From assembly GCA_013813905.1 (NCBI GenBank), contig JACCQX010000170.1, positions 1 to 5,239 on the forward strand: a stretch of DNA of 5,239 nt, read 5' to 3'. A program made the translations under genes and the position numbers. Under the pieces are notes generated by a model. The model was not told where the DNA came from. It saw only the letters and a list, made by a program, of their open reading frames with translations, and made no database searches. Shown one piece after another: positions 1 to 5,239 of the stretch. The DNA is from Chloroflexota bacterium (GTDB lineage Bacteria > Chloroflexota > Limnocylindria > Limnocylindrales > CSP1-4). Each line of letters begins with the position of its first letter. The stretch's first letter is position 1.

Positions 1-53
1 CCGGAGTCGAGGTTACCCTGCCAGGTGGCGGTGGCGGAACTGACAACGGCCAT
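1..53 (-). CDS. OsmC/Ohr-family peroxiredoxin, N-terminal fragment (partial at left edge)
   Basis: Reading leftward from the ATG at 53-51, the frame gives MAVVSSATATWQGNLDS and then runs off the window. The pattern of a small, Ser/Ala-rich start followed by A-x-W-x-G-x-L is the typical opening beta-strand of OsmC/Ohr proteins, which reduce organic hydroperoxides with a pair of cysteines further along the chain. Those cysteines lie outside the window, so the catalytic type (OsmC, Ohr or YhfA-like) cannot be assigned. The start is supported by GGGGAG ending 7 bases upstream. The gene lies 71 bases downstream of the decarboxylase on the same strand. The gap between them contains no TA dinucleotide on the coding strand, so no TANNNT promoter is visible there, and read-through from the decarboxylase promoter is plausible. 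The family call rests on only 17 residues. Confidence 0.6.
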   Translation of the reverse strand, partial: MAVVSSATATWQGNLDS

Positions 54-60
54 GAGTGCT

Positions 61-66
61 CTCCCC
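61..66 (-). promoter_or_regulatory. Ribosome binding site of the OsmC-like gene
   Basis: On the minus strand the sequence reads GGGGAGAGCACTCATG. The purine run GGGGAG lies 7 bases before the ATG at 53 and is a good Shine-Dalgarno match. It fixes the start of the partial gene. It also contrasts with the two divergent genes at 1708 and 1777, which have no such site. Confidence 0.6.
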
Positions 67-124
67 GAGGTGTGCGGTGGTGATCGTCCTGTGCCGGCGA
101 ATCGTCCCACAGACCGGCCGATGA

Positions 125-1708
125 CTACCCAGACGGCGCGGGTGACACCTCGAGCTCCACGCCCAGACGCCGCCCATGGTGGACGATGAGCTGCCAGCAG
201 GTGTCGAGGTGCCGCTGCTCCGTGCGCAGGTGGTTGATGGCGATGCGTATGACGAAGCGGCCGCTCAGGCGGGTATGGGACAGGAACACCTGACCGGTGG
301 CATTCACGGCATCCATCAGGCGCGCATTCAGGTCGTCCAGGGCCTGGGCCACGGCCGGCTCCGACTCTCTGCCACAGAACCGTTCGGGCCGCCAGCGGAG
401 ACAGATCGTGGAGAACGGCACCGGCGCCAGCAGTTCCGCCTCCGGCTCGGCATCCACCCGCGCCGCGAGAGCCAGAGCCGCCTCCTGATGCCAGCGCACC
501 CGCTCGCGCAGGCCTGACAGCCCGAAGGCTCGCAGCAGGAACCAGAGCTTGAGCGCGCGGAAGCGCCGCCCCAACTGCGGCTGGTACTCGTTGTAATCGC
601 GGCCCGACGTGCTTTCGCCGACCGTGCGCAGGTACTCCGGCACCAGGCTGAACGATGCGCGCAGTCGCTCCATCCGGCGGCTCAGCAGGAGGGAGCAGTC
701 AAGCGGCGTGAACAGCCACTTGTGCGGGTTGACCACGATCGAGTCGGCGCGCTCCCAGCCAGCGAAGAGGGGGCGGCTCTCCGGGATGAGCGCGGCCGCT
801 CCTGCGTACGCTGCGTCAACGTGCAGCCACAGCCCCTCGCGTGCGGCGATATCCGCAAGACGAGCCGTCGGATCGACCGAGGTCGAGCCGGTGGTGCCGA
901 TGGTGGAGACGATGGCGCAGGGCTGCCATCGGCCGGCACGATCCTGCGCGATGGCCGACTCCAGGGCCGCCACGTCCATCCGGTACTCGCTGTCGGTCGG
1001 TATGCGCTGCACCCCTGCCCTGCCCAGGCCCAGGGTCATGGCCGCCTTGTCGATGGAGCTGTGGGCCTCGCCCGAGGCGTACACGCGTAGCGGCGGACCA
1101 CCCGCCAGCCCGTCCGCGGCCGCGCCCGGTCGAGCGCTCTCCCGAGCGGCCGCCAGGGCGATGAGGCTGCTGGTGGAGGCCGTGTCGGTGAGCAGTCCGT
1201 CGTATTCGGCCGGCAGGCCCAGCCCGTCGCGCAGCCAGTCCACCACCACGCCCTCCAGCTCGGTCGCCACGGGCGACGTCCGCCAGAGCATGGCGTTGGC
1301 GGTCACCGTGGCCATCAGCATCTCCGCCAGGATGCCCGGCGCTGAACCGCTCGAGGCGAAGTAGGCCAGAAAGCCCGGATGCTGCCAATGCGTGACGTTG
1401 GGCTCGATGGAGGCACGGTAGTCCTCCAGGATCTTGCCCAGGGGCTCCGGCTCCTCCGGCGGCGTCCCATCGAGCCGGGCGCGCAGCTCGCCGGGACGTA
1501 CCCGTGGCAGGACGGGGTACCGCTCCACGTCGCGCAGGTAGTCCGCCATGACGTCCGCCGTGGCACGGGCCGCCTCACGGAACATCTCCGGAGGGAGGTC
1601 GCCGGTAGGCCCCAGCACGGACGTGGCCCAGGCTTCCGGTGCACCAGCCGCGGCAGGGTCGGTCGACACGGCGGGACTCGGCTCCACCGGCCGGTCGTTG
1701 GCGTCCAT
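125..1708 (-). CDS. PLP-dependent group II (aromatic-L-amino-acid type) decarboxylase
   Basis: Complete 527-residue cytosolic protein of PLP fold type I, DDC/TyrDC/GAD superfamily, which converts L-amino acids to amines and CO2. Visible landmarks, by analogy with animal DOPA decarboxylase: THWQHPGF (106-113); SPVATELE (145-152); phosphate-binding TAS (176-178); PLP-stacking His216 in GEAHSS; STIGTTGSTSVD (268-279); Asp298 in HVDAAYAG, which pairs with the pyridine nitrogen; and Lys330 in NPHKW, the Schiff-base lysine. Tyr372 lies 7 residues before LGRRFRALKLWF, the spacing of catalytic-loop Tyr332 in DDC. This favours true decarboxylation over the aldehyde-synthase variants, which carry Phe there. 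The pocket segment PTASS of DDC is replaced here by ASSGS, so the substrate cannot be named. A 35-40 residue Ala/Pro-rich N-terminal extension explains the length above the usual 470-490. The ATG at 1708 has no Shine-Dalgarno but a TAGACT 6 bases upstream, which suggests a leaderless mRNA. It is divergent from the LAL regulator. Family assignment is firm; substrate is unknown. Confidence 0.93.
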   Translation of the reverse strand: MDANDRPVEPSPAVSTDPAAAGAPEAWATSVLGPTGDLPPEMFREAARATADVMADYLRDVERYPVLPRVRPGELRARLDGTPPEEPEPLGKILEDYRASIEPNVTHWQHPGFLAYFASSGSAPGILAEMLMATVTANAMLWRTSPVATELEGVVVDWLRDGLGLPAEYDGLLTDTASTSSLIALAAARESARPGAAADGLAGGPPLRVYASGEAHSSIDKAAMTLGLGRAGVQRIPTDSEYRMDVAALESAIAQDRAGRWQPCAIVSTIGTTGSTSVDPTARLADIAAREGLWLHVDAAYAGAAALIPESRPLFAGWERADSIVVNPHKWLFTPLDCSLLLSRRMERLRASFSLVPEYLRTVGESTSGRDYNEYQPQLGRRFRALKLWFLLRAFGLSGLRERVRWHQEAALALAARVDAEPEAELLAPVPFSTICLRWRPERFCGRESEPAVAQALDDLNARLMDAVNATGQVFLSHTRLSGRFVIRIAINHLRTEQRHLDTCWQLIVHHGRRLGVELEVSPAPSG

Positions 1709-1714
1709 CGGCCC

Positions 1715-1742
1715 AGTCTAGGTGTCCCCTCAGAGGCGTCGC
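1715..1742 (-). promoter_or_regulatory. Predicted leaderless promoter of the decarboxylase gene
   Basis: Read on the minus strand, the -10 hexamer TAGACT (plus-strand 1715-1720) fits TANNNT. It is followed by six bases, GGGCCG, and then directly by the ATG, so transcription would begin at or next to the A of the start codon. A -35 candidate GCGACG (1737-1742) matches TTGACA only in its central GAC; the spacer is 16 bases. No ribosome binding site lies close to the ATG, which agrees with a leaderless transcript. The -10 and its spacing are the strong part and the -35 is weak. Confidence 0.5.
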
Positions 1743-1750
1743 TCGACGCC
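1735..1750. promoter_or_regulatory. Perfect 7-2-7 inverted repeat, candidate shared operator
   Basis: The sequence is GGCGTCG-CT-CGACGCC: two perfect 7-base arms separated by 2 bases. Its centre, between 1742 and 1743, is also the midpoint between the two divergent start codons (first bases 1708 and 1777) and between the two -10 hexamers. Each arm covers the inner part of one presumed -35 element, so a protein bound here could affect both genes. Inverted heptamers 2 bases apart are the known target layout of NarL, whose DNA-binding domain is of the same GerE type as the C-terminus of the neighbouring regulator. Binding by that regulator is inference. A GC-rich palindrome of this length could occur by chance, but its exact central position makes this less likely. 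Confidence 0.5.
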
Positions 1751-1770
1751 CTTCCGGGCGGCCTTACCAT
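1743..1770 (+). promoter_or_regulatory. Predicted leaderless promoter of the LAL regulator gene
   Basis: The -10 hexamer TACCAT (1765-1770) fits TANNNT and is followed by six bases, CGGTTC, before the GTG at 1777. The -35 candidate TCGACG (1743-1748) matches TTGACA at four of six positions, with a 16-base spacer. No Shine-Dalgarno precedes the GTG. The layout mirrors the decarboxylase promoter base for base in its spacing and supports the GTG as both start codon and transcription start. Confidence 0.5.
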
Positions 1771-1776
1771 CGGTTC

Positions 1777-4700
1777 GTGGCAGGCACCGCGCGCAGCCCG
1801 GTCCTCATCGGTCGTGATGACGACCTGGACACACTGCATCAGATGCTGCAGGAGGCGGCAGCCGGCCGGCCGGGGGTCGTCGTCGTGGCGGGCGAGGCCG
1901 GCATCGGGAAGTCACGCCTCCTCGGCGAGGTGGCTCGACGCGTGACCGAGGCGGGGGGACGGTCACTGATCGGGGGCTGCCTCGACATGGCCGGAGGCGG
2001 CATCCCGTTCCTGCCGCTCCTGGAGGCGATGCGCGGGCTGAACCGGGCGCTGTCTCCCGACCAGGCCGCGGCGTTGTTCGGTCCCGCGCGGTCCGATCTG
2101 GCCGGCCTGCTCCCGGAGCTGGCTCGAGACGGAGAGGCAGGCAAGTCGGTCACCGGCGCCCAGGGCCTGCCGGATGGCGGCGTGCCCCAGGCGCGCCTCT
2201 TCGAGGTGGTGTTGGGCCTGCTCGACCGGCTGGCTGCCGACGCACCGATCCTCCTGCTGTTCGAGGACGTGCACTGGATCGACCGCGCCTCGCGGGATCT
2301 GGTCACGTTCCTGGCGCGAAACCTCAGCCGCGAGCGTGTGCTGCTGGCCCTGACGCTGCGCACCGACGATGTCGCCGTCCTCGACCCGCTGCGCGCCTGG
2401 CTCGCCGAGCTGGAACGCGGGCCCAGCGTCCGCCGGCTGTCGTTGGAGCGGCTGGACCGAGGCGCCGTGGCGCGGCAGATGGAGACCATCTCAGGAAGCC
2501 GCCCGAGCGCGCCGGACGTGGAGCGGATCTGGTCCCGGTCCGATGGCAACCCCTTCTTCGTGGAGGAGCTCCTCGCAGCACATGGCCGTGGTCAGGGCGA
2601 CCATGCTCCCCGGACGCTCTCCGCCATCCTGGCCACGCGGCTCCACGGCGTTTCAGGGGCGGCGCGGGAGGTCATCGCCGCACTGGCCGTCGCGGAACGG
2701 CCCGCCGGTGAGACGCTGCTCGGGTCGGTTGTCGGACGGTCTGAGGCGGATCTCGTGGGCGCACTCCGGGAAGGCCTCGACCGGCAGGTCCTGGTGATGG
2801 ACCGCTCGCAGGGCACATACCGATTCCGGCACGCCCTTCTGCGGGAGGTCGCGGAGGATGAGCTGTTGCCCGCCGAGCTGCGTGATCTCCACCAGCGCTA
2901 CTCGGAGACGCTCACGCAGCATCCGGATCTGGCCGATCGGAGTCCCGCCGGCGCGGCCGCCGAGCTGGCTCATCACTGGGACGCTGCCGGTCGTACCGAC
3001 GAGGCCTACCTGGCCTCGGTCGAGGCGGCTGCTGCGGCGGAGTCGGTGGCGGCTCACGCCCAGGCCCTGCGGCACTACGAGCGAGCCCTGGCGCTCGTGC
3101 CTCTGCTTTCGCCGGACATCGCAGTCGATCGAGTCGGCCTACTTCGACGGGCGGTCGACGCGGCCGACCTGGCCTCGGAGATCCCTCGGGCGATCGAGCA
3201 CGCCCGGGCCGCCCTGGAGCTGATCGACGAGACGGTCGAACCGACGGTCGCCGGCCTCCTCCACAGCCGGATGGGGTATCTCACCTGGGTCAGCGGCGAC
3301 GGGCCGGGCGGCCTCCTTCGACATAGGAAGGCGGAGAGCCTGGTTCCGGCCGAGCCGCCCACACGGGAACGCGCTCAGGTGCTGGGTGCCCTGGGCGGAG
3401 CGTTGATGGGCCTCGGTCGCTACGAGGAATCCCGCCAGATCTGCGAGTCGGCCATCGTCTGTGCCACAGCTGCCGGCGCGCGCTCCGAGGAGGCACGCGC
3501 GCGCAACATGCTGGGCTCGGACCTGGTCGCGCTGGGAAAGGTGGCAGAAGGTCTTGTCGAGCTGGAACGCTCCCGTGAGCTGGCCGCCCAGGCCGGCCCG
3601 CCGGAGATGCTGGTCGTGGCGCACCACAACTTCGCGCTCAATCTCGCACAGGCGGGACGTCTGGATATGGCTCTCGCCGAGGCGACGGACGGTCGCGAGG
3701 CGGCGCGCAGGCTGGGCCTGGATCGGCGCTACGGTCCTGATCTGGCGGCGTTGACCGGTGACGTGCTGCTCAGGCTCGGCCGCTGGGACGAGGCTGAAGC
3801 CGTGACGCTGGAGGGACTGGAGCTCGACCCGGCCGGTCGCGGGACCGTCTACCTCTCTGCCGTGCGGGGACGCCTTCACGCATTGCGCGGCGAGGCGGAC
3901 CCTGCCCGGGAGCGCTTCGATACGGCGGTCGGGCTGGCGGTCGGGGACGTGGATCCCCACCTGGCCGCGTTCATCGCCCGAGGCCGCGCGGAGCTCTTGC
4001 TCGGGCAGGATGAGTCAGAGGCCGCGGCGGGGGCAGTCGAGGCTGGCCTCCAGGGCCTCCTGGACGACCCGGACCCCTACGCCGCAGTGCCCCTGCTGGC
4101 ACTCGGTCTACAGGCGGCCGCGGAGCTGGCCGACGCCGCTAGAGCAGCGCGGGACGACGACGCCGTCCAGAGGGCGATCGCGATGGGACGTCCCTGGCAG
4201 GAGCTAGCCTCCGGCATGTCGGGCCGGAAGACCGATCCCGTGTTGGGGCCCCTGCTCGATCTGGCTGGCGCCGAAGTCGCGCGGCTGGGTGGCAGGGCCG
4301 ACCGGGTCTCCTGGCTGGCGACGGCTGAGCGTTTCGACGCGCTGCCCGAGCCATACCTGGCAGCGTACGCCCGGTTCCGGGCGGCGGAAGCAGAGCTACG
4401 TGCTCGAGGGATCCGAGGTGAAGCGTCGGAGCCCCTCTCGCGTGCCCATGCCAGCGCTGGGCAGTTGGGAGCCGAGCCGCTCCTTCGTCGCATCGAGGGA
4501 CTCGCGGTTCGCGCGCGGATCGATCTCGGTCGCGCTCGGATCGATCCGGATCGAGCGCCGGTCGATAGCTCGCCACCGCTCCCAACGGCCCGGGTCTCCG
4601 AGGAGGGCCGAGCCCTGGAGCCCGACCGGCCTTCCGGCCTCTCCGCGCGTGAGGTCGAGGTGCTCCGGCTCGTCGCTCGCGGCATGAGCAACGGCGAGAT

Positions 4701-4839
4701 CGCCGAGCGGCTCTTCATCACGCGCAAGACGGCGGGCGTCCACGTCACCCACATCCTGGACAAGCTGGGCGTCGACAACCGCGTGGAGGCGGCCATGGTC
4801 GCCGTGCGATTGGGGCTGGCTGGACCCGAGACGGAGTAG
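1777..4839 (+). CDS. LAL-type (AAA/STAND ATPase, TPR, LuxR HTH) transcriptional regulator
   Basis: About 1,020 residues from the GTG, in the usual size range of large ATP-binding LuxR (LAL/MalT-like) regulators. Domains in order: VLIGRDDDL (9-17), the typical opening of the ATPase module; Walker A GEAGIGKS (39-46, Lys45); Walker B ILLLFEDVHWID (158-169, Asp164); SDGNPFFVEELL (255-266), a motif typical of these STAND ATPases; a long all-alpha region (about 385-885) with TPR-like units, for example near 537-567, 575-607, 615-647 and 656-685; a charged linker (about 910-950); and a GerE/LuxR HTH (955-1005, LSAREVEVLRLVARG to KLGVDNRVEA). The family uses ATP and an inducer to change oligomeric state and then activate transcription; the TPR part usually senses the ligand. 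The ligand is unknown here. GTG 1777 is preferred because its upstream sequence is a promoter and homology begins about 9 residues later. The frame stays open upstream to an ATG at 1639, but that part overlaps the decarboxylase gene and looks like non-coding Arg/Pro/Ser-rich translation. Confidence 0.93.
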   Translation: MAGTARSPVLIGRDDDLDTLHQMLQEAAAGRPGVVVVAGEAGIGKSRLLGEVARRVTEAGGRSLIGGCLDMAGGGIPFLPLLEAMRGLNRALSPDQAAALFGPARSDLAGLLPELARDGEAGKSVTGAQGLPDGGVPQARLFEVVLGLLDRLAADAPILLLFEDVHWIDRASRDLVTFLARNLSRERVLLALTLRTDDVAVLDPLRAWLAELERGPSVRRLSLERLDRGAVARQMETISGSRPSAPDVERIWSRSDGNPFFVEELLAAHGRGQGDHAPRTLSAILATRLHGVSGAAREVIAALAVAERPAGETLLGSVVGRSEADLVGALREGLDRQVLVMDRSQGTYRFRHALLREVAEDELLPAELRDLHQRYSETLTQHPDLADRSPAGAAAELAHHWDAAGRTDEAYLASVEAAAAAESVAAHAQALRHYERALALVPLLSPDIAVDRVGLLRRAVDAADLASEIPRAIEHARAALELIDETVEPTVAGLLHSRMGYLTWVSGDGPGGLLRHRKAESLVPAEPPTRERAQVLGALGGALMGLGRYEESRQICESAIVCATAAGARSEEARARNMLGSDLVALGKVAEGLVELERSRELAAQAGPPEMLVVAHHNFALNLAQAGRLDMALAEATDGREAARRLGLDRRYGPDLAALTGDVLLRLGRWDEAEAVTLEGLELDPAGRGTVYLSAVRGRLHALRGEADPARERFDTAVGLAVGDVDPHLAAFIARGRAELLLGQDESEAAAGAVEAGLQGLLDDPDPYAAVPLLALGLQAAAELADAARAARDDDAVQRAIAMGRPWQELASGMSGRKTDPVLGPLLDLAGAEVARLGGRADRVSWLATAERFDALPEPYLAAYARFRAAEAELRARGIRGEASEPLSRAHASAGQLGAEPLLRRIEGLAVRARIDLGRARIDPDRAPVDSSPPLPTARVSEEGRALEPDRPSGLSAREVEVLRLVARGMSNGEIAERLFITRKTAGVHVTHILDKLGVDNRVEAAMVAVRLGLAGPETE
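4510..4572 (+). repeat. Tandem 21-base (7-residue) repeat, three units, in the linker of the LAL regulator
   Basis: Three in-frame 21-base units at 4510-4530, 4531-4551 and 4552-4572 encode RARIDLG, RARIDPD and RAPVDSS. Units 1 and 2 differ at 4 of 21 bases; unit 3 is more diverged. The repeat lies in the charged linker between the TPR region and the HTH (residues 912-932 from the GTG start) and looks like a local duplication that lengthens the spacer. Confidence 0.65.
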
Positions 4840-4844
4840 TCGCC

Positions 4845-4872
4845 GCCTCGCAGAGAAGGCGCTCTCGCAGGC
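4845..4872. other. Imperfect stem-loop between convergent genes
   Basis: Arms GCCTCGCAGAG (4845-4855) and CTCTCGCAGGC (4862-4872) flank the loop AAGGCG. The outer four and inner four base pairs match, with a 3x3 mismatch between them. It sits 5 bases after the LAL stop codon and before the stop of the convergent gene, where a bidirectional terminator would be expected. There is no T-tract on either side and the pairing is interrupted, so a terminator function is only a possibility. Confidence 0.25.
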
Positions 4873-4884
4873 CCGCTTGTCAGC

Positions 4885-5239
4885 TCACCTGGTGTTCTTG
4901 CCCTTGCTTCCGGCGCTGCGCTTGGTGAGCTCGATCGTCGTGAATGCGACCGGGACCTCACCGTTCCGGGCCGCTCCCACGAACATCTCCTGGATCAGCC
5001 GCCCGCTTCCTCTTATCCGGCCAACGCACTCGGCCAAGGCTCCCCGTTCATCCTTGACCCAGCAGACCTCGGGCTCCACCACGACGACGTCCGAGTAGCC
5101 CTTCTTGAGCAAGAACTGACGACAGGCCTCGCTGTCGTCATGCGATTCCTCATCAAGGGCGAAGACGAACTCGCCGGGTCCCTCGATGCCGCTCCCGCCG
5201 ACCGACTGAAGGTTGTAACCCTCCGCGGCCAGCGTCTCG
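4885..5239 (-). CDS. ACT-domain-like small protein, C-terminal part (partial at right edge)
   Basis: The frame is open on the minus strand from the window edge to a TGA at 4887-4885, giving the last 117 residues of a protein whose start is missing. The visible chain looks like two tandem ACT-type halves. The first has LAAEGYNLQSVGG, then GEFVFALD and a helix ending LLKKGYSDV. The second has EVCWVKDERGALAECVGRI, then IQEMFVGA and VAFTTIEL. The pattern V-x-D-x-x-G-x-L-A followed by a helix and G-x-x-I is typical of ACT domains, which bind amino acids or other small ligands. The chain ends in a basic tail, KRSAGSKGKNTR. Some stand-alone ACT proteins have no known function, and no role is assigned here. 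The gene converges on the LAL regulator with a 45-base gap and is probably a separate transcription unit. That it is a real gene is likely; the ACT assignment is by eye and moderate. Confidence 0.6.
   Translation of the reverse strand, partial: ETLAAEGYNLQSVGGSGIEGPGEFVFALDEESHDDSEACRQFLLKKGYSDVVVVEPEVCWVKDERGALAECVGRIRGSGRLIQEMFVGAARNGEVPVAFTTIELTKRSAGSKGKNTR

Noticed and set aside
89..112. Possible terminator hairpin CTGTG...CACAG after the decarboxylase gene
   Set aside because: It has only a 5-base stem with a 14-base loop and no T-tract, which is expected by chance.
609..1364. 251-residue open frame on the plus strand inside the decarboxylase gene
   Set aside because: Its translation is Ser/Arg/Ala-rich low-complexity sequence of the kind produced opposite a high-GC gene, with no family motif, while the minus strand has an intact enzyme.
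1639..1776. N-terminal extension of the LAL regulator frame up to an ATG at 1639
   Set aside because: It overlaps the start of the divergent decarboxylase gene, has Arg/Pro/Ser-rich translation without domain signal, and would bury both promoters. GTG 1777 has a well-placed -10.
3139..3960. 273-residue minus-strand open frame opposite the TPR region
   Set aside because: It is a shadow frame in GC-rich coding DNA; the plus strand carries continuous TPR-like protein here.
4077..4961. 294-residue minus-strand open frame spanning the 3' end of the LAL gene and the convergent gene
   Set aside because: It is strongly biased to Arg, Ser and Ala and overlaps two better-supported reading frames, the HTH on plus and the ACT-like gene on minus.
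4885..5112. A complete 75-residue protein starting at a TTG at 5112
   Set aside because: The frame stays open from 5112 to the window edge and the upstream residues continue the ACT-like pattern, so this is an internal Leu codon of a longer gene.

Overview
The window is very GC-rich. Its codons favour G or C in the third position, long spurious antisense frames are common, and two genes appear to lack Shine-Dalgarno leaders. This points to a high-GC, probably soil-type bacterium, for example an actinobacterium or a member of the Chloroflexota. The sequence alone does not settle the phylum.

Layout from left to right. Bases 1-53 hold the first 17 codons of a minus-strand gene that looks like an OsmC-type peroxiredoxin; it has a clear ribosome binding site and runs off the left edge. 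Upstream of it on the same strand, 125-1708 encodes a complete PLP-dependent decarboxylase of the aromatic-L-amino-acid/group II family, with all its main catalytic residues. A 68-base divergent intergenic region (1709-1776) separates it from a plus-strand gene, 1777-4839, for a roughly 1,020-residue LAL-type regulator: an N-terminal AAA/STAND ATPase, a long TPR-like middle and a C-terminal LuxR/GerE helix-turn-helix. A short convergent gap (4840-4884) with a weak imperfect hairpin follows. From 4885 to the right edge lies the 3' part of a minus-strand gene for a small protein that resembles a tandem ACT-domain protein.

The best signal is in the 68-base divergent region. Both start codons have a TANNNT -10 element exactly 6 bases upstream, as expected for leaderless transcripts. 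The two promoters are arranged symmetrically around one point, between bases 1742 and 1743. A perfect 7-2-7 inverted repeat (GGCGTCG-CT-CGACGCC) sits exactly on that point and contains most of both presumed -35 elements. NarL-type GerE domains are known to bind inverted heptamers spaced by 2 bases, so a plausible but unproven reading is that the LAL protein, or another dimeric regulator, controls both genes from this one site.

The working model, an inference, is a small regulatory pair: a large ATPase-linked regulator that senses an unknown ligand and is divergently coupled to an amine-forming decarboxylase, which may be co-transcribed with the peroxiredoxin gene. The gene families themselves are known. 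I see no mobile element, CRISPR array, tRNA or rRNA, and no clearly new multi-gene system.
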